A stretch of DNA of 64,000 bases from Tritrichomonas musculus (GCA_039105265.1 JAPFFF010000063.1:186001-250000); one strand, 5' to 3'. Counted from the stretch's first letter, positions 49,501-58,299 are shown. The notes: generated by a model not told the origin, from the sequence alone. Made by a program: numbers and translations.

Positions 49501-52197
49501 GTTGGGTTTCCATTTGAGATTATATGCTAAGCAATATTCGTACACCGGATTGCCGAGTATATGTGGACAGTATGGTAGTGGTTCACGATTAGGTATGAAT
49601 TGTTTTCGAAATACACCAGTACAGTTATCAACATGGTTCTTGAAGCGATTCATATTGTGATGACCATAATGTGCATATGAACCACACTTTGGGCAGATAT
49701 GGATGTTGGTCAGCTTCTCAGCATCCTTGATGTACATTATATGAATGATTCGATTTTGAGTGAACAGCAATGCGGATTTCCTAAATGAGTTATCACTATT
49801 GTATTTCCATTGGTCCTGAAGGTTATACACCTTGTGTTTCTCCAAGTACTCATAGATGTCCACATTCAAATGATGCTTTTCAGCAGATGCCTTCATGGCT
49901 TCAATTGATGTTCCCGGATAGTTGTTCAGGAGATCGATTGCAGCTTGTGATGGCTTAGTAGAATACACTATATTGTGATCCTCGCATAGGAGCTTCTTAG
50001 CGGCCTGTGTACGATGCTTAGTTTTGCAACCAGATTCAGGGTCAACCAGATGGTCATCGAGACACGCTGCCAGAAATCGATACCAACATAGATTGTCATC
50101 GGCGTTATCTGTGATGATGAATTTATTATTTTTGATTTCCTTAGGCAAATCTTTGATGGGACCACTAACCTTGACCATTCGAGATACTGTGAATGAAACG
50201 GTTCCTACGAGAATCAACTTGGTTCCAGATGTTGAGGTTTCATATGAGTGCAGTACTGATTCAATATAATACTTCACGATATCAAGTGATTGCTCATCAC
50301 GAACCACAATTGGGATGGCTGACTTATAGTTGTTCCAATTGATTTCCCTAGCTCTATATTGGAATGTGTCATTCTCAGCACTGGAGGACTCAAATACACC
50401 TGTGAGTTGGAAATAGATTTTGAATGGTTTTACCTCGCGTTTATAAACCTGTTGCAAACCATCATATATACTGTTCAATGTAGATATCGAGTTGAAGTAG
50501 TATATGTATATTGGCTCATATGTATCAATATCCTCGCGTTCATTGTAATCATTATCAGCATATTTGTTATATTTATTCCAAGCCTCTACAGCCCTATCAT
50601 AGTCCTCAGGTTCATTCACCATGAGGAAACCAGTATGTTTCGATTTGAATTCATGTCCAAACTCACTGAGGTATTCGAATATTTCATTATTTTCAGGGTC
50701 CTTGGGGAGATCATCAATATTAGTGCTACCATCAATAATATGAGCTAGTTTTATAACTTTGGACCTGTTTTTGAGTATATCTTGTATTTCAGCTCTATCG
50801 AGATATTCGGGATAATATTTGTCGAAATATGAATATACCTTACGTTCATTATCTAATTGCTGTTGGAACTCATCTTGAGTATTCATACGATGAAATGCAT
50901 CAATGGGGTCATTAATCTTGTAATCATCTCTATTGAATTTACTGAAGTAATCATTATCCAGTTTGTCATTCAATCTCTTTATATATGAAGGCTGCTCATC
51001 ATACCGAATTGGTTTCTTATGAGTTGCCGGTGGTGGTAATATTGGTGGATACTCATTTTCACGAATCAATCGTTGAGCTTCCTGCAAAGCATCTTTTGCA
51101 ACATCAATATTATGTTGTATTTGACGTTCCCTTACAAGTTTTTGTTTAAACTTATCTCGAGTATTCTTATGTTGAAATGCATCAATGGGGTTATCAACCT
51201 TGTAATCAGCTCTATTGAATTTATTGAAGTAATCATTATCATTTGCAAGGCGTTCAGCACGCTCATGCTCAATACGTTCCTGTTCCAAGCGCTCCTGCTC
51301 AGCACGCTCCCGTTTACGAGCTTTTTTGGCATGTCTCTTTGCACGTTTACGCTCCAATCGCTCCTGTTCAGCACGCTCCTGTTCAAGAAGTTCCCGCTCA
51401 GCACGCTCACGCTCAATACGTTCCTGTTCCAAGCGCTCCTGCTCAGCACGTTCATCCCTAAGTTGTCCAAAGAATGTATCAAAATCTGATTCCTCGAGAA
51501 TACCATCGGGATTGAAACCTGTGCGAGTTATGAATGAGTTCTCATTGAGGAACCCCGAAAGTTTAGTCAGCTGAACAATATATTTATCAGTGAGGGGGAT
51601 GTTGCCACCGAACTCATTATTAACAATATTGATATAATTTTTGACAGTTTCTGTAGGTATATACCTTTTATCGAAATTCCCATTCGTAATCTTACGATTC
51701 AGCTCCCGTTCACTCTCTTCGGCAATTCGTTTGCGTTCACGTTCCTGTTTCAATCGATCACGCTCAAGCCGTTTGCGTTCCTGCTCTTCTGCTTCTTTAG
51801 CCAATCGCTCCTGTTTCAATCGATCACGCTCAAGCCGTTTGCGTTCCTTCTCAGCAAGTTCCTGTTCCTGCTTAAGGCGTTCCTGTTCAAGTCTGTCATC
51901 CTCTAGTTTACGCAACCTCTGTTCAGTTTCAGCCCTCAACTGCTCATCCTCTTGTTCAGCCCTCAGTTGTCCAAAGAATGTATCAAAATGCGATTCCTGA
52001 AGAGCAAACCTAGTATCAAAACCTATTCGATCTACAAATGATTTCTCATTGAGGAACCTACTGAGCTTGCTCAGCTGAGCGACATATGTGAGGTTGGTTG
52101 GGATGTTGCCACCGAACTCATTATTAACAATATTGATATAATTTTTGACAGTTTTTGTAGGAATTTTACCAAAATGTCCGTTTGTAATATTACTCAT
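46525..52197 (-). CDS. polB: Maverick family B DNA polymerase, 1890 aa, with HNH-like insert
   Basis: Replicates the element. The N-terminus has a 65-residue domain twice (TVKNYINIVNNEFGGNIP), each followed by a Lys/Glu/Arg-rich coiled coil, then a 45-residue unit twice (DNDYFNKFNRADYK). A Cys/His region (CPKCGSYAHYGHHN, about 835) precedes the 3'-5' exonuclease: YDFETVE (about 907), FNSSRFDSN (about 1000), YNDNDVEMM (about 1160). Between exonuclease and palm is CHLCGEHF, then TLDRINNDIGH and LACAECNRLR (about 1270-1315), an HNH-type motif. The palm has DFNSLYPS (about 1400), KISMNGSYGYDG (about 1615) and GDTDS (about 1713). It is much longer than typical Polinton polymerases (about 1,000-1,300 aa). 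Confidence 0.93.
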   Translation of the reverse strand: MSNITNGHFGKIPTKTVKNYINIVNNEFGGNIPTNLTYVAQLSKLSRFLNEKSFVDRIGFDTRFALQESHFDTFFGQLRAEQEDEQLRAETEQRLRKLEDDRLEQERLKQEQELAEKERKRLERDRLKQERLAKEAEEQERKRLERDRLKQERERKRIAEESERELNRKITNGNFDKRYIPTETVKNYINIVNNEFGGNIPLTDKYIVQLTKLSGFLNENSFITRTGFNPDGILEESDFDTFFGQLRDERAEQERLEQERIERERAERELLEQERAEQERLERKRAKRHAKKARKRERAEQERLEQERIEHERAERLANDNDYFNKFNRADYKVDNPIDAFQHKNTRDKFKQKLVRERQIQHNIDVAKDALQEAQRLIRENEYPPILPPPATHKKPIRYDEQPSYIKRLNDKLDNDYFSKFNRDDYKINDPIDAFHRMNTQDEFQQQLDNERKVYSYFDKYYPEYLDRAEIQDILKNRSKVIKLAHIIDGSTNIDDLPKDPENNEIFEYLSEFGHEFKSKHTGFLMVNEPEDYDRAVEAWNKYNKYADNDYNEREDIDTYEPIYIYYFNSISTLNSIYDGLQQVYKREVKPFKIYFQLTGVFESSSAENDTFQYRAREINWNNYKSAIPIVVRDEQSLDIVKYYIESVLHSYETSTSGTKLILVGTVSFTVSRMVKVSGPIKDLPKEIKNNKFIITDNADDNLCWYRFLAACLDDHLVDPESGCKTKHRTQAAKKLLCEDHNIVYSTKPSQAAIDLLNNYPGTSIEAMKASAEKHHLNVDIYEYLEKHKVYNLQDQWKYNSDNSFRKSALLFTQNRIIHIMYIKDAEKLTNIHICPKCGSYAHYGHHNMNRFKNHVDNCTGVFRKQFIPNREPLPYCPHILGNPVYEYCLAYNLKWKPNIYYITYDFETVEQPVNASIGSSTSINSRLIPLSVSSCVKSQSGCTTKHFSLRDSSEFIIKWIEWLFEQSQKVYHDKVQYMKSFINQPVDKLKTIDRNLNVITVFGFNSSRFDSNLFKEYLNYSSAGTTLWSVEPNSIIGTTSSLKQFILKSPKYDTKLRFIDAQSFVAGGTLRQFGVDFGGVENSSKGVFPYEAINTENYNEVLSKAEPFEYEAFYSYLNQKNPLTEDDYKLYLEDAKNYETRWDYLLAYNDNDVEMMIKPIDNLIALNAQYNVDLISNLSLSKNASCIKYALAYKEFEEEFHSPNAEYSIQNPVNEFKPNLKWWRFKCENYYNQDVKYNLAHKDSPRNLDKCVCEEQFDKFMEMYNNPDTGKCHLCGEHFTWTNRPTLDRINNDIGHELSNCKLACAECNRLRSRDDPNITKLRIQLKKYCKMMHLPTLINDEQEYYSLRNNITGGLSNVMHRVNIKGHTKINRFRYNAVDHKVISYDTPHTMTHIVGVDFNSLYPSAFSSTKHDFNRYHGGVMYMPGSMMERFEVYKDGVKNMKTYNTCMHIINSQYHRKHPKFLFKAEVMLKCPISKINYFINFPPVFRNFDITNDETTIGPYMHNYMTRNKLPSVDKTERKLTMSVDTMGTYQTFSNYYLWFLLDHGLVIEDIKSLTKYEAHRGFNPFVSEFMKRRQDIISGTVKGNGAESDLSVSNGLEQDLSVANEKFYKISMNGSYGYDGMNTEKFSKIKICSRDKTFQNIIYDNYVCGTKLSDDNYLLQMNPKSFKCTTCLQESFWTLDNAKFWYLTFIYDFMYKCLDVERFHFIEGDTDSAYFAVAGDDTKGSDQEFKYIIKNRAFYDENIYKFMPNPNINTIADEKKILGLCIEKYGENMIALAPKCYTIFNSGAVTKALKLKGVSLKKNRITSDDYKDIIDNGGVKVGKNINLQMTMRNKIQSKISEMTMSKITVNKNALTGTHTKMIVLENQSCAPFIHGLTSGDYIML

Positions 52198-52311
52198 TTG
52201 CCTGAACGTAAAAATACAAAAATAGTCATCGCAAAAATATTGATTAAATATTATTTTTGAATTTTAATCATGTGCATACTCCCTGCAATGTAGTTGGAAT
52301 GGTTTAAATGC

Positions 52312-52660
52312 TAAATCGAAAACATATATGGACCCATTTCTTTGTTAGCGCTAACTGGTATAGTTGTTGGATCATGAAGGATGTCTCCGGGCTTCGGCTG
52401 CAGGCATGAGTTCGATTCGCTGCCATACCGATTTTTCGTATTATTTCCGGTCCATATTTGTGATAGAGCCCTAGCGAACTAAACACCTTGTGGTAAGCTA
52501 TTACTTGTGGATTATGGATAATACGGGCATTTGCCGGCAATGCAAACCCAAACCAGCTTCATGGTGGATGCAAACTGTTTCTCTTTATGGGGTGGTATCA
52601 TCCCGGGCACTTATCATCTCATATCGAATGCATTACGCATCCATCATGGGGTCGGTTTTT
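52312..52660. ncRNA. Conserved structured non-coding block with tRNA-like part, inner copy
   Basis: About 75-80% identical by eye to 60751-61110 in the outer Maverick, although neighbouring genes have diverged much more. It holds the palindrome GTTAGCGCTAAC (52344-52355). A tRNA-like module follows (52357-52430): GGTATAG pairs with CCATACC, with a cUUCGg hairpin and a B-box-like GAGTTCGATTC. A T5 run at 52432 could stop Pol III. Further stems lie downstream, with GTGGATGC pairing to GCATCCAT near 52563 and 52636. Coding potential is poor. It may be an element-encoded RNA, a replication structure, or both. Confidence 0.55.
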
Positions 52661-52683
52661 GCAAAAATATTTTTGGAATACGG

Positions 52684-53229
52684 TTAGAAATCGGTTGTAT
52701 CGATCTCATCATCGGGGTCTGGAGCTGTTTCCCTTGGGGGACCGTTTATAGTCATTTGGGTGTTGATTAATTTTTGGGTCATATACATGGAGATACTCAA
52801 CTTTAGGTTATCGTAGATGAGTCTACGCAATAGAGTTACTCGTTTATGAGGTTCCACGTTGGAGACCGCATCGATTACATCCTTTGATGTGACATATTGT
52901 ATCAATTGGTCATGATCCTCAATATCCAAAAACTTGCTTCGATTGAATATATGAGTTCTATTTAAACGAGGTCGAGGATGTTCAATAGATTGAGTTTCAG
53001 TTTCATCAGGAGGTGAGGCAGGAACTGCGTTCTCAGTTGCTTCAGGAGGTGAATCCTGAGTTGAGTCCTGAGGTGAATCCTGAGTTGAATCCTGAGGTGA
53101 ATCTGTGGAAGGTTTGCGTTTACTGCTCCAACGTTTAATCAAATGCTTGACATCTCGGCGCAAATCGGTGATACCATCTACGATTTTTGAGAGTATATCA
53201 GTGTCAGATTCTGTAGCTGAAATATCCAT
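52684..53229 (-). CDS. Maverick protein, 181 aa, unknown
   Basis: The ATG at 53229 follows TTATTTTTGCATAA on the minus strand. A short helical N-terminus (DILSKIVDGITDLRRDVKHL) leads to a basic patch, then a Gln/Asp/Ser/Pro repeat (QDSTQDSP) and a helical C-terminal domain (about 105-165). I do not recognise it. It lies between the KilA-N gene and the non-coding block. Confidence 0.6.
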   Translation of the reverse strand: MDISATESDTDILSKIVDGITDLRRDVKHLIKRWSSKRKPSTDSPQDSTQDSPQDSTQDSPPEATENAVPASPPDETETQSIEHPRPRLNRTHIFNRSKFLDIEDHDQLIQYVTSKDVIDAVSNVEPHKRVTLLRRLIYDNLKLSISMYMTQKLINTQMTINGPPRETAPDPDDEIDTTDF

Positions 53230-53251
53230 TTATGCAAAAATAAAATATTAT

Positions 53252-54019
53252 TTAAAGATGCATATTTTTAAAGTATTTGTCTACAGCTTCATGAAACTCA
53301 TCAAGGCATGATTTGTTAATGATAATATCAGTACCACCTACACGGACATCATCCCCTTTGAACATAGCTTTGGCCATTCGTTTGATATCTTCATTCGGGG
53401 TCATCGCAATTGGTAGGTCATCAACGTATGCCCAGCGCTTCTTCTCATCTTGATAAATCTTACTGACCTGCCTCCATGAATGCTTGTTGCGACGAACGAG
53501 ATGGAGTATCACAAAATTCTTATTTTTGGGAAGTTCCTCAAGCCATATCATATATCGGTAGCTATGTTTGTGATCTTTGGGGACAGCCCTTGGAGTTAGG
53601 TCATCGATTTTGTTAACCAGCTGCTCACGTTGCTTCTCAAAATATGAATCCAATAGCTTGGCAATATATATGGCATACTTTCGATTAGCCCAGCATGCAA
53701 CATCATTGACAAGCAATCGGTGAATGTATGTGCCTTTCAAATCATTCGGTAAATTAGGTCTATCTTGAACAATATCTAGGTCGCAGCAATTTTGCTGTGA
53801 CGATAATTCATCAAGAATTTCATTGGTTTCAGCGAGTTGCCTCCACCTATAAGCTTGTTTCTTTGAATTACATGCAGTGAGAATCGATTGCATCTGGTAC
53901 ATATCATCATTAATGGAATGTATCAAACGAAGCTTCTCATTATACTGGATGTATTCATATTCGTCATTGATTGGTTCGACAATGGCTGACATTGGAATGT
54001 TGATTGCTGTTGATTCCAT
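53252..54019 (-). CDS. KilA-N domain protein, 255 aa
   Basis: KilA-N is a DNA-binding domain of large DNA viruses and phages, related to APSES factors. The match is YIHRLLVNDVACWANRKYAI and on through the next helix (about 95-135), equivalent to the G.yvh..lv..va.Was...a motif. The N-terminal 90 residues and the C-terminal domain (YRYMIWLEELPKN... ILHLVRRNKHSWRQV) fit the extra domains of viral KilA-N proteins. A probable transcription or replication regulator. The outer element has a broken homologue at 59519-60409. The gene contains one copy of the dispersed hairpin. Confidence 0.78.
   Translation of the reverse strand: MESTAINIPMSAIVEPINDEYEYIQYNEKLRLIHSINDDMYQMQSILTACNSKKQAYRWRQLAETNEILDELSSQQNCCDLDIVQDRPNLPNDLKGTYIHRLLVNDVACWANRKYAIYIAKLLDSYFEKQREQLVNKIDDLTPRAVPKDHKHSYRYMIWLEELPKNKNFVILHLVRRNKHSWRQVSKIYQDEKKRWAYVDDLPIAMTPNEDIKRMAKAMFKGDDVRVGGTDIIINKSCLDEFHEAVDKYFKNMHL
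53779..53801. repeat. Dispersed hairpin, copy 3, inside the KilA-N gene
   Basis: GTCGCAGCAA pairs with TTGCTGTGAC (one G-T) around TT. Finding it inside a coding region shows that it is not only a 3'-end signal. Confidence 0.65.
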
Positions 54020-54232
54020 TTCAAGCTGGATAAAAATTGAGTTGCATTGAGAACTAGTTAGTTATGGACTCATCTCACACCTCATACCTCACACCTCATA
54101 CCTCACACCTCATACCTCATACCTCACACCTCACCTCAAATTGGTATAGGGGTACCCAAGAGGGGGGGTCATAAAATTCAATTTAGGTAAATCCTTTAAT
54201 TGGGAATCCTCATAAGTCCAAAAATAAATTAT

Positions 54233-55480
54233 TCAAGCCTTGCTATAGTATATAACTCTCTTACTCTTCTCCCATGCAATGGTCTTAAGCAGGAACTGCG
54301 TTCTCAGTTTACCCGATTTTGAGAGTATTACACCTAATCCACGAGGGTTTACATTAGTGTCGAAGTACGCATTATATTTTTGAGTCAATTCTACTATACA
54401 TATCTTATCATTTGGGAGACCCTTAATGAAATCGTCTAAGGTCTTCTCCTGATCAATCTCATATACTTCAGCTATAATGGGTGTATGCTGGGGTTCGGCA
54501 TTTGATACCTTGGCAGATACCTCAGCTATCTCAGGTTCGGCATTTGATACCTCAGTCAAACTCTGTTTGGGTTCTTCAACAATGGGTGTAGTTTGGGGTT
54601 CAGTATTTGATTCCTTGGCAGATACCTCAGTCAAACTCTGTTTGGGTTCCTTAATGTGGATATAATTTAAGAGCTCATTTTCACATATTTTTGCAATGCA
54701 ATCCTTGATTTCCCTATCGATGATTTTGGATAAATCGTGTAAGATATATTCATTGAGATTCTTCATGAGTACTCTAGAGTACCCAATAACGAGTTCACTA
54801 GATGACATTTCAGTTGGGGGATATTGATCAAGTTTATTATCGATTGCATCAATGATTGTTCCAAGGTATAGATTATAACAAGCATTACTGATTTCCTCGC
54901 GCAATTTCACTAGGGAATCATATTTATGTATATCATTTGCGAAGTACTCATTTGACGCAACTTCAGCGAGTAACTTGGTGAAGCTAGATATTAATCTTTG
55001 TGTTAATGAATCGAATAGGTTTATGACCTTGGTAGAGGTTCTATCATAGTATACGAATTTAATGGTACCCTCATATGATTTGTCTTTGGGACATAATGAT
55101 TTGACCTTATTGACGAACGATTCGAATATGCAACTGAGCAAATTCTGGTTGAACATATTGATATCCTTTGTGATGATGTCAACGGCATAATCAAGGGGGT
55201 GCGTATAACTGTAAATCAAAGTTTTGCGTTTCTTATCGAGCTCATCTTGAAATTTCATTAGACGTTCGCGATCTCGGTTGATATATGATAACTCCTTCAT
55301 TAGCAGTGCTCGCTCAGGAGATTCAATGTTTGTATAACTATCAATTTTGGTATTCATATCTTGGATCCACTCATCGTACTCATCAAGCGAGAGCTCCTTA
55401 TGTATATAGCACTTGATAGCTGACTCGCGATCATGTTCACGTTGGGATTTATTCAATATTTTGTTCATACGAATCTCCAA
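54233..55480 (-). CDS. Second copy of the TIR-encoded protein
   Basis: Near-identical to the product of 31100-32407 (415 residues read here, beginning MEIRMNKILNKSQ). Two copies arise because the gene lies within the terminal repeat. Near-identity suggests recent replication of the element or homogenisation between ends. Confidence 0.75.
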   Translation of the reverse strand: MEIRMNKILNKSQREHDRESAIKCYIHKELSLDEYDEWIQDMNTKIDSYTNIESPERALLMKELSYINRDRERLMKFQDELDKKRKTLIYSYTHPLDYAVDIITKDINMFNQNLLSCIFESFVNKVKSLCPKDKSYEGTIKFVYYDRTSTKVINLFDSLTQRLISSFTKLLAEVASNEYFANDIHKYDSLVKLREEISNACYNLYLGTIIDAIDNKLDQYPPTEMSSSELVIGYSRVLMKNLNEYILHDLSKIIDREIKDCIAKICENELLNYIHIKEPKQSLTEVSAKESNTEPQTTPIVEEPKQSLTEVSNAEPEIAEVSAKVSNAEPQHTPIIAEVYEIDQEKTLDDFIKGLPNDKICIVELTQKYNAYFDTNVNPRGLGVILSKSGKLRTQFLLKTIAWEKSKRVIYYSKA

Positions 55481-55775
55481 TTCCTTGCAGAAAGAACCTT
55501 CATATGAAACTATTTAGGAGTTAGTTGGGACAACGCTCATTTTCTAAATGGATAAAAAATTAAATTGATTCGAGAATTGCATTATTTTTGGGATTGTCAA
55601 TTTATGGAAATGCGTAAGCATTTATCTTGAGGCGAAGCCGAATGGAATTTACCTAAAATGGATTTTGAGAGGCCCCTCTTGGGTACCCCTATACCAATTT
55701 GAGGTGAGGTGTGAGGTATGAGGTATGAGGTGTGAGGTATGAGGTGTGATGTGTGACCCCTTAAGTGAACCTCTT

Positions 55776-56005
55776 AGTAGTGATGATAGTTCCGCATGGG
55801 GATATGGGGATATGGAGGGGATACCTGGCACATGCAATTTCCTTTAAAAGACCGTAGATTCCTTTGATTTGGACTATGACATTTCAGCAAAAATTCAAGG
55901 TTTGGAGCTTAATTTGAAATGGTTATGTGAATATCAAAATTAGGCTAGATGTGGCTGTTATATTTGAAATTTATCTGGTCCCCATGCGGAACTATCATCA
56001 CTACT
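55776..56005. repeat. Terminal 230-bp palindromic module, right end
   Basis: Mirror image of 30635-30864, with AGTAGTGATGATAG at 55776 and its complement at 55992-56005. Confidence 0.9.
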
Positions 56006-56011
56006 TAGGTG
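56006..56011. repeat. Target-site duplication TAGGTG, right copy
   Basis: Exact repeat of 30629-30634, directly after the right terminus. Confidence 0.93.
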
Positions 56012-56376
56012 TAGAATTGGATCTTTCAGGTAAAAATAGTAAAGAAGAAGAAGATGATGATGAACCGTTAACATACCTTCCTGCAGATGAAGAGATGAAG
56101 TTGGTTGATGGATTAGTTGGAATGGAAGTTCACAATTATGCTTCAAAAATAGATGATAGACTTACTTTGTTACCATTGTTTGGAGCAATTAAGTGTCTAT
56201 CTCCAGATAATAGAGATAAAGCATTTTATAATGTTGCGTTCAAATGTAATTTGACATGTAAAGCTTCAATGAATTTCGAAACAGTCAAGAAAGATGCAAA
56301 ACATTCAAATATCAATGTATTGTATAAGATCATCAGAATGTATAATCCAGAATATTACAAGAAAGTATTACATTAA
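56012..56376 (+). pseudogene. polB: Outer Maverick polB, part right of the insertion
   Basis: Carries the 3' end of the interrupted gene. The reading starts with an acidic run, and the end (NVLYKIIRMYNPEYYKKVL) looks like the PriCT-type tail that follows primase domains in viral primases. That agrees with the primase-like motifs at the end of the left part. It overlaps the end of the convergent integrase by four bases. Described as a fossil part only. Confidence 0.65.
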
Positions 56377-58238
56377 ATGTCAATTGCAAACTTAAATCTT
56401 GGAATGAATTGTCTATTTTTGTTCTCATCTTCGACTTCATAATATCCTCCATGGTAGTCAACAATGTGATACTTTCCTGGTTGAATGATTGATCTTCTTT
56501 TAGCCATTGAATCCTTTTCATTATAAAGCTTCACTGGTGTGCCATTCTCTAGTTTAAATCCAGCTCTACTTGTAACCTTTTCATTCTCTTTCATGATTTG
56601 TCTAATGATATAGTTCTCTATTTCTTCATCATCTTGGACCATTTGTGGTGTAACATCAAAGCCAACATATTTGGATAACGTTGTATGAGGCACATTGTTA
56701 TATTGATTGACAAGCTCTTTCATGATATTTGGTGTAATGATTCCAACTTCAATGTGGTATGCCATGTCTCGAAGTGTGCGAATCACTCTATCAAGAATCC
56801 CTAAAGAACCATGCATTGGATCTGTTTTCGATTGCTTTTGTTCCTTTTTCATGAAGTCTGGATATACACCCATTTTCATTCTTGGGACTGGTTTGAATTC
56901 GATGTTATGAGAATCATAATAAGCCCATGTTTCATGTGCATCGAAAGCTTTCTCTCCATCACCTTGAAGGTATCGAACATCCATTCCTGATTTGATTAAT
57001 GAGTCCAAAGCATTGATGTATGTGTCTGCATTTTTAGAATATCTCATGTAATGTTGTTCTTGATTGTCGTGATTAGTTGTGGTGGATACAGGTTTATTCA
57101 TTGGGGCTGCATATAAGAATCTAGTGTTGACATTGATTGCAATGAGATATGCATACTTATCACAAAACATTATGTCAATGATGTAAGTCTTTTTTGGACA
57201 AACCTTGTGAAGTTGATATAGCTTCTTATTCTGCTTTAATGGAAAGTATGATGTTGTATATGAATCAGGAGACTTAATATTTGGATATTTAGATTTCAAT
57301 GCTTTAATCTTCTTTGGTGATTTGAAACCAATAGAATTCACTTGAATCTTCTCTGGAGCAATGTTGGATGGATGCTTTTCAATGTAGGTTTGATACCAAT
57401 CTTCAATAGATGTAAACGAACTAGGCCAACCTCTAGTTAGCTTTTGAAAGTCATCAAATGACATTGGATGTCTCTCATCTGAATGTGTTTTAAGGTATTT
57501 GATAAGCTTGTCTTCAAATGTGTCATCGTAAGCTATAGTTGGTCTAGGTCTTTGAGGTTGTGGTTTGCCTCTTTGGGTTGGTGGTATCCATCTTTCATTA
57601 TATTCTCTCCATAATTTAGTCATATCTTCTGGATGGATATTCCAATCTCTGAATACATTATTTGCATAGAATTGAGTCTTACCCTTTTGTATTTTGAGAT
57701 TAAGGAGTCTATTTAATTCCTCACGAGCTGCTTGCAATCCTTGTTCACGCCTTTCAATCCTCTCACGTTTTCTACGTTCTTGTTTCTCAATAGCATGACG
57801 TTTCTTGTATTCTTGATATTCAATGATCTGTTTCTTTGTATATTCCATATATTCAATGACTTCTTTGTTAATTGTTGTGACATTTACTTTAATGAAATTG
57901 CTCAATACATTCTCATCTAAATTAAATCTAGGCTTGTCATAAAGATGTTTACGTTGATACCATTTATTGATTCTGTCACGAATGAATCTTGAAAATGTTG
58001 AATGACTGTTGAGAAGATTATTTATTAATTCCAATGTTCTCGGTTGCTTATAATAGTCTGTAAATGGATCATCATCATCGTCATCGAAATTATCATCACA
58101 CCAGCCAGCATAATTATGATCATGCAATCTATCAAAATTATCTGAATGGTCTACACTGCTTGGACCCCAAAGTATCGAGTTCTTGATGTATTGAATGATG
58201 TGATCCACGTTATTGTTGAGTTCGTAAGTTTGATTCAT
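56373..58238 (-). CDS. Outer Maverick integrase (rve family), 621 aa
   Basis: The N-terminal 330 residues include a Lys/Glu/Arg-rich coiled coil (about 130-190) and basic Pro-rich sequence. The rve core runs from about 345 to 520, with YIIDIMFCDK, the strand YLIAINVNTRFLYAAP, VRYLQGDGEKAFD, LDRVIRTLRDMAYH and YNNVPHTTLSKY. The C-terminus (IVDYHGGYYEVEDENK) is chromo/SH3-like. Order of motifs matches the inner integrase, but overall identity is low, so the two belong to different Maverick lineages. Codon use is more AT-rich than in the inner element. Confidence 0.85.
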   Translation of the reverse strand: MNQTYELNNNVDHIIQYIKNSILWGPSSVDHSDNFDRLHDHNYAGWCDDNFDDDDDDPFTDYYKQPRTLELINNLLNSHSTFSRFIRDRINKWYQRKHLYDKPRFNLDENVLSNFIKVNVTTINKEVIEYMEYTKKQIIEYQEYKKRHAIEKQERRKRERIERREQGLQAAREELNRLLNLKIQKGKTQFYANNVFRDWNIHPEDMTKLWREYNERWIPPTQRGKPQPQRPRPTIAYDDTFEDKLIKYLKTHSDERHPMSFDDFQKLTRGWPSSFTSIEDWYQTYIEKHPSNIAPEKIQVNSIGFKSPKKIKALKSKYPNIKSPDSYTTSYFPLKQNKKLYQLHKVCPKKTYIIDIMFCDKYAYLIAINVNTRFLYAAPMNKPVSTTTNHDNQEQHYMRYSKNADTYINALDSLIKSGMDVRYLQGDGEKAFDAHETWAYYDSHNIEFKPVPRMKMGVYPDFMKKEQKQSKTDPMHGSLGILDRVIRTLRDMAYHIEVGIITPNIMKELVNQYNNVPHTTLSKYVGFDVTPQMVQDDEEIENYIIRQIMKENEKVTSRAGFKLENGTPVKLYNEKDSMAKRRSIIQPGKYHIVDYHGGYYEVEDENKNRQFIPRFKFAIDI

Positions 58239-58299
58239 TTGGTTTTTGTTAAAGAGATGTTTATATGTTTGCTGTTGATATTTTAATGAGAGCCAAAGA

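Larger units (their letters stand above)
30635..56005. mobile_element. Inner Maverick/Polinton, 25.4 kb, looks essentially whole and recent
   Basis: The ends start AGTAGTGATGATAG and its reverse complement, flanked by TAGGTG on both sides. Terminal inverted repeats of about 1.92 kb (left) and 1.93 kb (right) are nearly identical, so the insertion is young. About twenty genes on both strands include polB, integrase, packaging ATPase, a major capsid candidate, a fibre-like protein and a KilA-N protein. I did not recognise an adenain-like protease. G+C is visibly higher than in the host DNA. It lies inside the polB gene of another Maverick. Confidence 0.95.
54073..56005 (-). repeat. Right terminal inverted repeat of the inner Maverick (about 1.93 kb)
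   Basis: Inverted, near-identical copy of 30635-32553, one 14-bp satellite unit longer at its inner edge. Confidence 0.95.

Noticed and set aside
52312-52770. Protein-coding reading of the conserved block near 52.5 kb
   Set aside because: Short frames exist (52490-52687, 52531-52770) but they are not kept in the outer copy, while stems and non-coding motifs are.
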